Positions 1 to 10,470 of a stretch of 64,000 nucleotides of DNA are shown here, piece after piece. Below the pieces are notes generated by a model, which worked only from the letters and a program-made list of their open reading frames with translations, was not told the DNA's origin and searched no databases. This DNA is from Plasmopara viticola (Eukaryota > Oomycota > Peronosporomycetes > Peronosporales > Peronosporaceae). A program made the position numbers and the translations under genes. Within the stretch, counting starts at the first letter, position 1. Each line of letters starts with the position of its first letter. The stretch spans positions 124,001 to 188,000 of the forward strand of contig MBPM02000070.1 of assembly GCA_001695595.3 (NCBI GenBank), read 5' to 3'.

Positions 1-125
1 GCTTTGAAAATGTTTTTGGCGAATCCTGCTCTAGAAGCCAATGATTGCTAAAGCAGAAATTGCCAGAAACCATTTTTAAGCCTTGCATCAAGCTTAAGAT
101 CCTTTGACACCACTGGTATATACAG
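1..125 (-). pseudogene. LWY effector fragment cut by the window edge
   Basis: Read on the minus strand, bases 1-45 match the part of the intact effector genes that encodes the second W module (compare about 24100-24160). Bases 108-120 match the conserved VPVV-coding stretch seen at 3765-3780 and 24255-24265. The sequence between is degenerate and shorter than in the intact genes, so the fragment is decayed. Homology to the effector stops near 125 and passes into a sequence also found at 21295, as in the pseudogene at 20565-21295. The C-terminal half would lie left of the window. The protein-level match is short and rests on alignment by eye. Confidence 0.55.
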
Positions 126-129
126 AATA

Positions 130-1700
130 AGTAGTGATCTATCTCAAGGTCGACATTATTGCCACGAGCTCACACGAATCGGGATTCGTCGGAATCGGCC
201 TAGCAATTCGATCAATCCTTTGCTATCTGTTCGCTGTTGTTCGCGCTTGAGACTCTCCTCTGCCCAGCAAAACATTCGCTATTGCTATTTTGAGCAGCAG
301 TAGCAAGCTAGTGCACTCGAATAGCAAGTCGAGTATGCGCTACAAGTCCACGCCGACGCTCTTGAATAAATTTGACACGTTGGCAATGGGGACGCGGCTG
401 CAAAAAAAGGTAAACGATGCCAATTAAGCTGAGAATGGCGATAGGAAAATGGGCATGACAATATAAATACTGCCACATCATGGTCCCATGGAGCTGTGGT
501 GACAAGAGCTAGTTGGCGCCGACTGTCAGATCGAGATCGTGCTCATCGAGATCGGAAATGAGCATCAATCTGACAATGAAGCTTCGGTGAGCGAGTAAAC
601 GATGGGATTCTTGGATCATATGACTTGTGCACCCGTGTGGTTGTGAAGCTACCCACTTTTATGCATCGTCGGTCGTACATGAAGCCTTCGATTGTCAACG
701 TGGTCGTGCTGCGAGACTATGGAAAGCCGCCACGTTGGTGGATAGTCATCTGTGTACAATTAGTGTAGTTTTCAACATTGTCAAGAGATGACGGAACCCT
801 TGATATGTTACTTATAACAAGTCGGAGGCATCCACATGCATGGCTACTTCGCTTTAGGATACGAAGTGAACGTCTGGAGTCTATTCGTTCCTCCGCCGCA
901 AGATCGTTTTCATGTAGTGTTGAGTCTCTTGTGGTTTTTCAAGTGGAAGCCGACAACGTTTTGTGGAACGAGATGATCTTGTCCTAGTACTCGGAATCCC
1001 TGTCATCAGCATAAAAAAACCATGCTCGTCAGTCCACCGGTTTGGTATCATTAGCGAGACATAAAAAATGTAGGACGGACGGAACGGTCCCTTCTCCACC
1101 TCGCTTTTTGTGGTCCAGCTTGTGTAGACGTTTACATGTAATTTAGGAGGCTACCACATACACTTTTGTGGTATTAAATCGGGCCCTTAAGAAGTTAAGT
1201 TTTAGCTAATACAATTTACGGTCATTTTGCTCATATACCTGAACCCCAATTACTTGCTGTCTTGACTTATGCGACCGCAAGTTGCTAATCAACTTTTTCC
1301 CTCTTTGCAGTAAAGGAAATATGTCACCATTCTTGCGGGCGCATTGGCAGAAGTCATCGCCGACTTTACCTCAATGGCCTACACCCTTTCGTAATGACGG
1401 CATACATATCAAAAATAATCTCTTAAACCACTATTGGTTCTGTGAACCCCAACTACCTGGTGTTCTCACCCGCGTTTTGTCTGTTTCCCATCTGAGCGTG
1501 CATGGCCTCGGTCGAACACATATCGGGCACGAAGCCACCATTGCCGAGCTCATTAGGGTAGCGGTGACGATAAAGTCACCTGCGACCTCCAAGCCAAGAC
1601 CTACCATAAATAGCTTACCTAAAAGAGCGCGTTTCAGGGAGTAAGACTGTGATTTTAAACGGCCTCTTTCAAATCGGTGGTTTTGTTCAGCAGCAGCTTT
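130..1700. repeat. Interspersed repeat, inverted relative to 21660-23040
   Basis: No gene is recognised here. From about 210 to 1560 the sequence matches the reverse complement of 21700-23040 at several anchor points: 560-590 with 22615-22645, 1195-1230 with 22070-22105, and 1440-1560 with 21725-21850. The first 80 bases (130-210) instead match 21290-21370 in direct orientation. A 120-codon open frame at 1282-1644 lies inside the repeat and resembles no family I know. The element type cannot be determined; no terminal repeats or transposase motifs were seen. Confidence 0.5.
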
Positions 1701-1729
1701 GCATCTTACTATTATTTCACGTACCTATA

Positions 1730-2769
1730 ATGCGTGGACTGCGTTAATTCATATGAGTTGCAGCAAATGAAAAAAGCATTGATTATCGGCCGAAACTAGT
1801 TTATACGGCCTGGATTAGTTGCTGCGACTTTGCTTTATTGGCTTGTAACACAACGCAGAAGCTTTATCAATTAGTATACTACTCAAAATCGATTTGAAAT
1901 TATCTTTCAGAGTCAAGGCCAATGCACTGTTGGCGCAAGTGCAATACCAATTGTACGTACCATTGCTTTGAAAGCGTGGATTGCATCATCATGGCACAAA
2001 TTATAAAAGTCGCAGCAACAGGAATTAGTATTAATTCGTTGCGGCCGAAAGTGTTTTTTTTTTGTCTCAGTAAAAGTCGAGACTAGTCGACACCAGCGCA
2101 AGCATCAAGTACGAGCTCCTCCGTCGGAATGTTGACCTAGTGTTTGATTGATTGCGTTTCATGTTGCCTGACTGCTTATTTAAAGCAACAATAACACTCA
2201 ACAAACGTGATTAGCCAATTTGAATCAAGAACACATTAAGTTGAGCAATTATCCACTGGCTTTATAGGCACGCTACAGCATACAGACAGTCACATTAGCG
2301 TACAACTTTCTTCATTGGATAAGCTTTTGCGATAGATTAGACAACTTCTTGTTGCAGGTTAGCCGAGTTTAAACAATTCTTTTAACACTTTGTGATTCTA
2401 CTCGAAGGATCTTTATACACAATCGATGAGACTATGTTAAAGCCTACTCGTTGATGTTTTGCACAACCCTTTCGGCAGTACAGCAGAGCACACTCTACCA
2501 ACCCTGTGTTTCTCCTCTTGGCTACTACACTACTCTCTTCACAGAAAATTTATATTTCAATGAATTCCATTAGCTTTTGGTTTGCCGAGTCGACAACCTC
2601 GTCTTTGAATCAAAGTAAATGGGTCGCAATCAAAAGAGAGATACAAAGGAGATGAGTTGACAAAAAATAGTAATTATCAATCTAGACTCATTTATTAAAA
2701 TCTGTTAGCTTCTTAGCTTTGAGACCGGCAACCTGCATACGAGACTATTCACCTCTAGTAATCAACTAA
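1730..2769 (-). repeat. Shared 3' flank of effector gene 1
   Basis: This non-coding stretch follows the stop of the effector at 2770-4467. Read on the minus strand it matches the sequence after the other effectors (37850-38800, 39317-39810, 54925-55800 and, inverted, 20030-20560). Shared landmarks are a run encoding no protein just after the stop, a GTCGTCGACTCG-like block near 2590-2610, and a TGGCTAATCACG motif near 2205-2215. Its conservation shows that duplication copied the gene together with about 1 kb of downstream DNA. No open frame is supported. Confidence 0.6.
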
Positions 2770-4467
2770 TTATATTCTGCTCTCTGGCAGCAATTTGATA
2801 GCTGAGTTAATACGCGCGTCTTCATTCCGCAATTGTTTAACGATTGTCAGCCACGAAACGCGCGAATCTCCTGCATCCGGCAACTTTTTCTGCAATAAAT
2901 GTATTACACTGATAATGGCATCATTGAGAAGTTCGTTTTTCACACGCTGAAAATACATCACGGAAGCTAGAAACCAATTCTTGATACCCGACACATCAAC
3001 ATTGCGAGCAATAAGATCATCTAAATGGATCTCGGGACGCCCGTGAAGTCGTAACATGATTGAGGAATCGAAAAGGTACTGCACCATAGTGTGTGCATAA
3101 TTCTTTACGAGAGGGAGCTCATATGGCCGCAAATAGTCAATGCTGTCGGCTGTTCGTTCAAGCTCCCAAAACAGATTTACCACCTGATCAAACGAATGCT
3201 TTACATTCAGCGAATCAAACATTAAATCGCCATTAAATGGCTTCGATTCCATATACACAGCCATGGACGAAACGACTTCCACGAAATTGGAAGACTTGAA
3301 CGATGTAATCTCCTGGTCGGAAAGGTCATAAAAATTTAATAGGATCTGAGGGTATCGATGCCATATGTCTCGCACATACGCTGCAAGGTTCCCAGTCTGG
3401 AATCGCACATCTCCCAACACGTTTTCAACCGCATTGGACTCGAACATTACCTTTGCACGTACCAATAACATAGTTGGCAGATATTTTTCGATAAAACGGC
3501 CAGGGTCAAAGTCCAAAGCGCCAGAGTACAAGTACTTTTTAACGTACTGTAGCCACGCAGTAAACAGAGTCACATCGTCAGTACCCTTAAGAGCAACATT
3601 TTCTCCGAGAAGCAAGAATTCGAAAATAGTTTTTGGTGATTGCTTCTTCGAAAGCCATTCCTCAAACACGAGATCCTTGGTGATCGAATCCGTGAGCATA
3701 TACGCCAGCATATCCGCAGCAAAGTCGTCCATACCCGGCTCGTTCCGATAAAAGTCAAACAGTGATACCACTGGTACATACGGATTGAATAGTGAGTGAT
3801 CGTGAAGCGCGAGCGTCAGTTTTAAATTATTTTGTTCCCGAATGTGATAAGCCAGAAATTCCAAAAGCTCCTTGTTGTTAAAAGCTGCGTAATCCGAACC
3901 CGTGCTGTCCATAAGCCTGTACTTTGTTACATAATGAAACCAGAAAATAAGCGTAGGGTCGTACTTCATCGTGACTAAATCCGTGCCTTCATGAACGACG
4001 GTATCAAGTTTCAAAAACGAAAAAACAGTCTGTGGATTTTTACCTTCCTGCAACCAACCGTTCGCTCCCTCTTCCATGAATTGCCAATAGACATGTTTCT
4101 TCATAACAAAAACATCTCCCTTAAATTGTGGTGTCAGCTCGACCTTTAATTTTCTCGCTAATTCCTCAATCGATTTGATTTCTTCAAAATTCGGATCATC
4201 CACGTGCACAGGCAATCGACCAAGCAAATACATCAGTTTAGGACTTCTCGCTTCATCGTTCTTGACATTAAACGAGGATTTGTCTTTGCCATGCGCCCCG
4301 TCGATGGTGTCTGCTTTTTTTGTGACCATTTTGGTCGTAACTGCAGGTTTCGAGGCGTTCTTCGTGTCCATGTGCTCATTGCGTCGTGTATGCGAGGCCA
4401 CACCAAAACAAGCGCCAACACTAAAAAATATTAGGATAGCAGTACGTACGAGTATAAGTACGCGCAT
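2770..4467 (-). CDS. Secreted LWY-domain RXLR-like effector (565 aa)
   Basis: Predicted host-directed effector, secreted and probably translocated into plant cells; no host target can be named. Residues 1-22 form a signal peptide (MR start, hydrophobic core, GACFG end). A degenerate RXLR site (TRRNE, 27-31) and a DEAR motif (71-74, dEER-like) follow. Two helical W...Y modules are visible: W138 with W176, Y179 and Y183, then W271 with W305, Y308 and Y312, each preceded by the NPxTVF or SPKTIF turn typical of WY/LWY folds. RAKVMFESNA (337-346) is conserved in all paralogues. The ATG was chosen because every family member starts MR-(V/L/T)-L there. Single exon, no breaks. It is one of four intact copies, and the most diverged together with 23233-24921. 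Effector class is well supported; RXLR function is inference because the canonical motif is absent. Confidence 0.88.
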   Translation of the reverse strand: MRVLILVRTAILIFFSVGACFGVASHTRRNEHMDTKNASKPAVTTKMVTKKADTIDGAHGKDKSSFNVKNDEARSPKLMYLLGRLPVHVDDPNFEEIKSIEELARKLKVELTPQFKGDVFVMKKHVYWQFMEEGANGWLQEGKNPQTVFSFLKLDTVVHEGTDLVTMKYDPTLIFWFHYVTKYRLMDSTGSDYAAFNNKELLEFLAYHIREQNNLKLTLALHDHSLFNPYVPVVSLFDFYRNEPGMDDFAADMLAYMLTDSITKDLVFEEWLSKKQSPKTIFEFLLLGENVALKGTDDVTLFTAWLQYVKKYLYSGALDFDPGRFIEKYLPTMLLVRAKVMFESNAVENVLGDVRFQTGNLAAYVRDIWHRYPQILLNFYDLSDQEITSFKSSNFVEVVSSMAVYMESKPFNGDLMFDSLNVKHSFDQVVNLFWELERTADSIDYLRPYELPLVKNYAHTMVQYLFDSSIMLRLHGRPEIHLDDLIARNVDVSGIKNWFLASVMYFQRVKNELLNDAIISVIHLLQKKLPDAGDSRVSWLTIVKQLRNEDARINSAIKLLPESRI

Positions 4468-4506
4468 GCTTGCTTGTGAGACGGTGCGAGACGAAGTAAT
4501 TGTGAC
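4468..4506 (-). promoter_or_regulatory. Conserved block just upstream of effector start
   Basis: The 39 bases before the ATG contain the GTCACAATTACTTCG and CGTCTCA-type words shared with the same position in the other effectors. This copy is the most diverged. The conservation suggests a transcription start or 5' leader element; the match to the oomycete initiator consensus is only loose. Confidence 0.4.
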
Positions 4507-4973
4507 AAAAATGGTTTGTATTGCGCAGCTAATTCGAAATGATGATGGATGGTACCCCTGCGACCAGATAGCATAGAGGACGAAGCCGCTCGTTAAATGG
4601 TCCGTATTTTTCTATCTATTATTCGCCATCCTCACCATCCATCTTGTGACTCTATAGTTTTATAGTATTTAGCAGTCTAAGCAAGTTTGGTGATGGGTTG
4701 CTGCAATCTGATCTGTAATGGAAAGTGCATCGATGAAGTCAAACAATGGCAAAGAGACCACTGCCTATTTAGTCTAGTCAGCAGCCTACATAGTCTGTGC
4801 ATGCCATTATCGTAATGCCAATTTCATTTAATGTCGCCTTGCTGACCGCGCGCATCGAACTTGATGCACTGACCTTTTACGGTAGTTTTTTTTTGTTTTA
4901 ACAGCGCTTAAACCCATATGTGGTCGAGGTTTTTTTTTTGATAAACGGACGTTTACGCGTAAATAAATGTTAG
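4507..4973 (-). repeat. Shared upstream flank of effector gene 1
   Basis: Non-coding DNA matching the upstream flanks of the other effectors (25000-25500, 41580-42000 and 60600-61080, plus inverted 35700-36120). The matched landmark is a CTTGTGACTCTAT word near 4642-4655, followed by a block around 4690-4880 with GGGTTGCTGCAATCTGATCTGTAATGG-type sequence. It ends at the insertion site of a LINE-derived element. No coding potential is seen. Confidence 0.6.
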
Positions 4974-4984
4974 AGAGAAGTACT

Positions 4985-5310
4985 TTTTCGGTAAAGGTTG
5001 GGGTGACGCCCTCCTTCCAAGCGCGGGGCTAAATGCTCGCGCGCTTCGGGCAGGTGCTCTCGGGCATCTGCAGGTCCTTAACGAGTCTCACCCTCGATGC
5101 GACGGTCTCCAGCACCGGGCGCCACCTGAGCTCTTACCAAGTCAGAACTACACAAAATAATGGAAGGCCCTCACGGCCTCAGTGCTGGCTGCACTGCCCG
5201 CCGAACGAGACCCGACGTATGCGGACACCACTCTATGCCGTGGACTAGCCAGACTGAGCCTAGCACGTGCATAACTTGGCAACGCGATAACGTAATACAA
5301 TACAATACAA
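4985..5310 (+). mobile_element. Short LINE-derived element, copy A
   Basis: A 326-bp element starting near TTTTCGGTAAAGGTTGGGG and ending in a CGTAATACAATACAATACAA tail. It is flanked by a perfect 11-bp target-site duplication, AGAGAAGTACT, at 4974-4984 and 5311-5321. The last 150 bp read, in one frame, like the C-terminal end of a LINE reverse transcriptase polypeptide (ALPAERDPTYADTTLCRGL). The first 130 bp are shared with copies B-E. It cannot encode a working protein and must have been mobilised in trans. Confidence 0.85.
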
Positions 5311-5321
5311 AGAGAAGTACT

Positions 5322-6410
5322 GCGAATGTACGGTATATACCCACATTGTCATGGACCAAGAAGACAATACCCAACCAGTATCAAATCAAATAAGTAGCTG
5401 GATCTTGAGAATAAAAAGACTTGAAATTAGCATATCGAACATATACGTTGACACGAATGTTGACGGATGAAATATACTGATATTTGGACCAGGAGGATTC
5501 AATCAGACGAGTCCCGGACTTTTGTTAATGTGTTTTAACATAGCAGCGCCAGTATCTATTTTTTTTTTTAATTGAATGATCGTATTCCGCTTCAATAAGA
5601 TTATTTTGTGTATCGTAGAGGTAGGTAATTAATTGTCCTGCTCATCAAACGTCATCGCAACAATACGTTTGTGGATTATGCATTGTTACTGGACGGTTGA
5701 ATTTTGTCTCGTTAACAATCAAGGTTGACTCAAAGAAAATAAGCCGTTCTTGTCGACCATGTGAAAAATATTGACGCAGGGGTCTATCGATACTCTTTCC
5801 ACATTGCGCGCTGGTGCGGCTCGAGTCACAAAAAACGTCCGCGAGGCTTATGTTTCCTCTGATCGATGATACACACAATACTCTATCAGCCATTATTTAG
5901 CCTGTAGTGTGACTATAAGCAAACATGTGATTAGATAAATCGTTTTACAGCCATATTACAACGTCAATTCAGAAACCTATACAACGACGGTAATCCTCGG
6001 ATTAGCCATGAGCAAGTTTACAATCACACCACTACATATGATTACAAAAATTGCATAGGACAAAATGTGGAGGCCAGACAACGGCAGCCATGCCAACATA
6101 TAAAAATGTAAATACGATATTTTTCTCCCGACTCTTACAAGAATTTGCACATTAAACCTAAAGGCCGCTGTCGGGGCCACACAGCGCCTAGCACAGAGGA
6201 GGCGTGCAGGAAGATCTAGGATATGTCGATGAGCGGCTGTTCACTATTATCGGCCTATAGGGAACACATGTGCAATTTATTGCAGTTTATTCTACCTATT
6301 ATTTAGTGTATGTACCTCTTTTGTTTAGCGTTCGCGATGTCGTCGTTCGTAGCTCTACAAGCACTTACTGCATCATGGCCTGTAGCCACTACTCAATTTG
6401 CCTTCGACTG
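5322..6410 (-). repeat. Flank and retroelement relic block (copy 1, left part)
   Basis: No gene is seen. The block matches 27340-28330, 42240-43450 and 61340-62420 in the same orientation. Landmarks are AAGTAGCTGGATCTTGAG near 5390, TCTCGTTAACAA near 5707, and CACAGCGCCTAGCACA near 6180. It is interrupted at about 6410 by a LINE relic, after which the same block resumes at about 10470. Small open frames inside it (for example 5645-5893) are not conserved between copies. Confidence 0.55.
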
Positions 6411-9400
6411 CACACCCGCACGTTGTCTTTTTGCCACTAATCTCTCGCTTCGGCCTCAAGTCTTTGCAGTCGTCTCCGTTGCGCTCGCCTTGCGGTCCCC
6501 TCTCACCGTCGCCTCCGTAGCTCGCCAAGCTATCCGTCTCTAGTGACAAGTCGTCGTTACTCTCGCTTTTACTATTTGAGCTCCTACCGCACCTCGACTT
6601 TACTTTCCTTGTTGAGGTGGGTGACCCACCTTTTCAAGTGGTCCGGTGGAGAGACCGTAAGAGCCACATTTGAGGGGTTCCAACTTGTGAAGTTTCAAGT
6701 TGAGATTATCGGACCGTGTATTGAGGTACATCTCGCTCCAAACAACTTCTAGTATAGAATCTCTTTGCTTTGTGAAGAAGCAACGAGCTAAGCTTGTATA
6801 TCACACTGCAGACAATTACCCGCGTAGATGTTCATTAGTTACAAGTTGTTTGTAATAATGATGATGTCACACCCTACATCTCGCCGCTCTAGGTTTCCTC
6901 GTCAGCTACAAGGGGATTTATTGCTAGCGACTAGCAAGTCTGAACTCGCTCTTCCAAATTTTGACTTTTTGCGTCTTAATGTGCTTAAACCGACTCCGAC
7001 ACCGGCTACTGCAGCAAAAGTGCATCGCATGTGGATTTCCTGTCCACATGCTATTAAGCGTAAGGATCTTGCTGAGGTGATTGACTTCTTTTTGTATTAT
7101 GGTTCACTGCCTACGTGCATTTTCCAACGTTCGTTCGAAGCGGCCTTTCCTCACGTGAGTGCACCGTATATTTTGGGCAGCACAAGGCGCCAGTTGTGTA
7201 AGTACCATCCCCGGATCCCCTCTTCGCGAAATCGAATTTTCGTCGCCTGATGACGACATGATTGAGTTTTGTGCTTGTTTCGTCAACCATAAAGTTGCGC
7301 GTTATAGCCCGAGTAATACCTCCGTCAACTCGCATTCGCAAAGAGCAAGTGGCTGCACAGAGGGCGGCAGAATCAGCTACTAAAGAGACCTCCGGCAAAT
7401 TTTCCCCGTCCCAATTTAATATCCCAGCTGTCTCTTCTGAATTTCTTCGTCTCTCCGCAAATCCATCCGTAAGAGTCAGTGGGATTCTTATGATTTCTCC
7501 AACTGCCTCTCAGGTGGATATCTCAAAGTCACCGAGCCCTTCTGTTTCTCCTTGCCCTCTCAAACACCTGACGTCATGATGTCGGATGAGGATCTGCCAC
7601 CCGGTACTAATTTTGATTCGAATTCGCCCTGTCGGATATTGACGCAACGTATTTATGGACGGAAAAAAGAAATTTGCCTGTCATGAAACCAAGAGCTCCT
7701 TTACGGACAAATCAGCTTCTAATTGGAAATCCCTGTACGGTCCATCGAGTACTGTCTTATTTGTGACTACAGCGTTTGAAATGATTTTAACGCATTGGAA
7801 GGCATAGCAAGTGCTAGTGATCTTTTTAAAGACGAATTGTATAGTACTTTATGGCATGAAGATTGATACCCGGATGTTGCCTGATAACAGTACGATCTTG
7901 ATTTTTGCCGCGAGGAAGCCGACGAAGCTTGTCTTGAAGGTACTCCTGTCGCTGCTGCCACACCACCATACATCGACTTGGTGAATCCAGTTACTTTAAT
8001 TTTCGATGTGAGAAAATGACTCTTTCGTGAACTGTTTGAGTCAATCGACTCTTTTTACTCAACTCAGCCGGCCGCCCCCTCCTCTGGACCAAGTAGCCAC
8101 GATTGGAGCGAATTTGGGGAATATACTCCCGGTCATGGCATCCCCTGCACTCCTTGCTACATTAGCACGTTACCGCAGCGCTTGACGTCTTGTTGCCAAT
8201 ACTCGCCCTGGTACGAATACGGCTCAATTACAGCGAATAAAGGTACTTTAGACTGAAGGCAAAGCAAAAAAGATTTCGAAAATGTTTTTGGCCATCCTTC
8301 GCCAATTACGTAGCAGTTCATGAAGGCTCATCTTGTATTCTCAAGCTGGGACTTTGTCACTCAAATTATTGCAGCTACAGTCCATTCAAATAAAAAATCT
8401 AATTTTATCGTCACTTTGGTGATAATGCTTCTCTTGGATACCATTCTTTGGCTATTGGACTTTAGAACCCGGAGCATTGCCCAAATTCTTAATAAGTTTT
8501 GGTCAACGGCGTCCAGGCTTTAAAATCTGATGCGAATGGATCATTGATTCCTCGCTTTCACTTCTAGACAGAAAACGTAAACCTTTTAAAGCGATTACAC
8601 TCAATGTGAATGGGCTGACTAAGCCGCGCCATCAATTCTTTTGAAATTGACTTTCAACTTACCTACTCATCATTTACAAGAAGCCTAGCTCTCAAGTTAG
8701 CAGTCAGTTCGACAACTTTCTCCATGGTGCAGACGCACATGCTCTTTCTTTCTGATGTCAATCACTTTCTATTAGGTATTGTGCCCGTTAAAGTGTCGCT
8801 TTATTAATAAAATAGAGCTCACCCTTTGTACAACATTCGCGATGATACAACCCTCATTACAGACTCACCTTTGTTGAGGAATTGAAATGTTTTGTGCCCA
8901 CTAACTTAAGTGAAATTCGTATATATTTTCACGCGATATACAGCCCGAATTGCCCAAAATATCAATCTGTGATTTTTCAGCTCTACCTAGACACTGTCAC
9001 TATTCTGCTGGACACCTGGTGTCAGGCGAATTTAAAATGACTAAGGATCAACCCAAGCTACACCTGGTGCCCCTTTTCATGACAGAGGCCGCGTTGAGTT
9101 TTTTGTCTGGATGACTAGCCTTGTTTTAATTAGTTTTCGGCGCTTGTCCGAATTTGCGCGAATGGACGGGTTCAAAATCTTAGAATCGAACTAATTATTG
9201 ACTCGCTTGTGTGGATTCTTACGACATTTTCATTTGCATTTAATAGGACACACGTTTGGAACAACCGATCTTGTCCATACTTATTCTTCAGCTGCTTCTG
9301 CTGATATGGTTTCTTCAGACTCACTCTCTTTCACATGTTTACCCTGGCTGCTTCAATCTAGCTCTATTCAAGATCAACTTTTACAAAAACTTGAGCATCT

Positions 9401-10470
9401 TGCAGCTTCCATCAATCCGAACTGGAATTCGGGATGCTTACTTGACGAGCATAAATGAAGAGATCCTATTCATCCGAATATATATATGGCGTGAGGGGGC
9501 CACTTTATTCCAAAACTGCGAAACCTCTTTTCAGCTTCTTGTGATTGTGAAATATGTTTCTCATTAGATCCCAGTGACCATAATCGGCGTCAGCGTGACT
9601 TGTCCCATCAAGCCTGTTTAGCTTTTTCGGTGACAATTTTTAACTGCGATGGTTTTTTTTATTTGACATGGATGTCACATCTGCTGAGCTGTCTTCAACC
9701 CCATTATTTCGGCCTTCTATGGCACCGTATTATCTAACGATCCGAGCACAATACTTTCCACTCATCGTCAATTTCAGGGAGTCCTTCCCCAATTTGATTC
9801 GATTAATCTCATGGTCAAACATCAGCAATTTGATCCACAAAATCTTTAAGCTTCTTCAACATACATTAAGAAGCTAACGTCGACCCACTCCGCTATACTC
9901 GACACGCCGCTTACGGTCGACGATATCTTTCATGCTATTACGCACACTGCCCGTAGAATATTTTCCGGCCCGGATGGACTTCCTGCGGAATATCATCAGC
10001 ATATTGCGGCCTAATGGGCTCAGATTTTGGATCTTATTTCTGCGGCTCAATTTTGAACGTATAAAATGACGAAATTTTAACGCCGTGGCTATGCTTCTTT
10101 GCTTTATAACCACAACTCTCGCTCGGACCCCAAGAAATATTGATCTTTGACGTTGCTAAAGCAATATGTCAAATTTAGCCCAAGTCCTTGGCCTATAACC
10201 CCAACAAAGTCTTACCTGCTTCATTAGAAGTTGACCAATTTGCCTTGTTCTACGCCATGCGCTACGTATACTATCTTTACGATTAATGTCGGTGGACTAA
10301 CTCTCGTAATCCAGCTGGTGCTGTTTGTCTTGACTTTGCCAAAGCGTTCGACAGTCCTAGCTAGTAGGCAATTGATCATGTGTTACACATTGTATATTTT
10401 AATTTAATGTTCGACATTAGGTTAATACGTTTTGTAATATAACACTTATTTAAGTCAGAATTAATTTTTC
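6411..10470 (+). mobile_element. Degenerate L1/Tad-like LINE, plus strand
   Basis: A decayed non-LTR retrotransposon inserted into the relic block; homology to 28330-28600 is split between 6410 and 10470. Near 8590-8640 a frame reads ITLNVNGLTKPRHQF, the start of the apurinic-type endonuclease domain. Near 9950-10010 a frame reads FSGPDGLPAEYHQ, and near 10290-10355 NPAGAVCLDFAKAFDS; these are reverse transcriptase motifs. Stops and frameshifts are frequent, and the copy is cut just after the LDFAKAFDS box, so the catalytic YADD region and C-terminus are missing. The minus-strand relic at 50910-53340 belongs to the same group. Boundaries are approximate; no target-site duplication was found. 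Confidence 0.7.
6828..7579 (+). pseudogene. Possible LINE ORF1 remnant
   Basis: Two overlapping-region open frames (6828-7250, 140 codons, and 7262-7579, 105 codons) lie upstream of the endonuclease remnant of the plus-strand LINE, where ORF1 would be expected. The first begins with a basic, Arg-rich stretch (TSRRSRFPRQLQG). No zinc knuckle, RRM or coiled coil could be recognised, so assignment rests on position only. Confidence 0.25.

Noticed and set aside
3365..3751. 128-codon plus-strand frames opposite the effectors (also at 23885 and 40430)
   Set aside because: They recur only because the effector on the other strand is conserved. They have no start context or motif.
8270..8320. Effector fragment because of AAAATGTTTTTGGC shared with base 7-20
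   Set aside because: The match is limited to about 15 bases and lies inside the LINE relic, so chance is likely.
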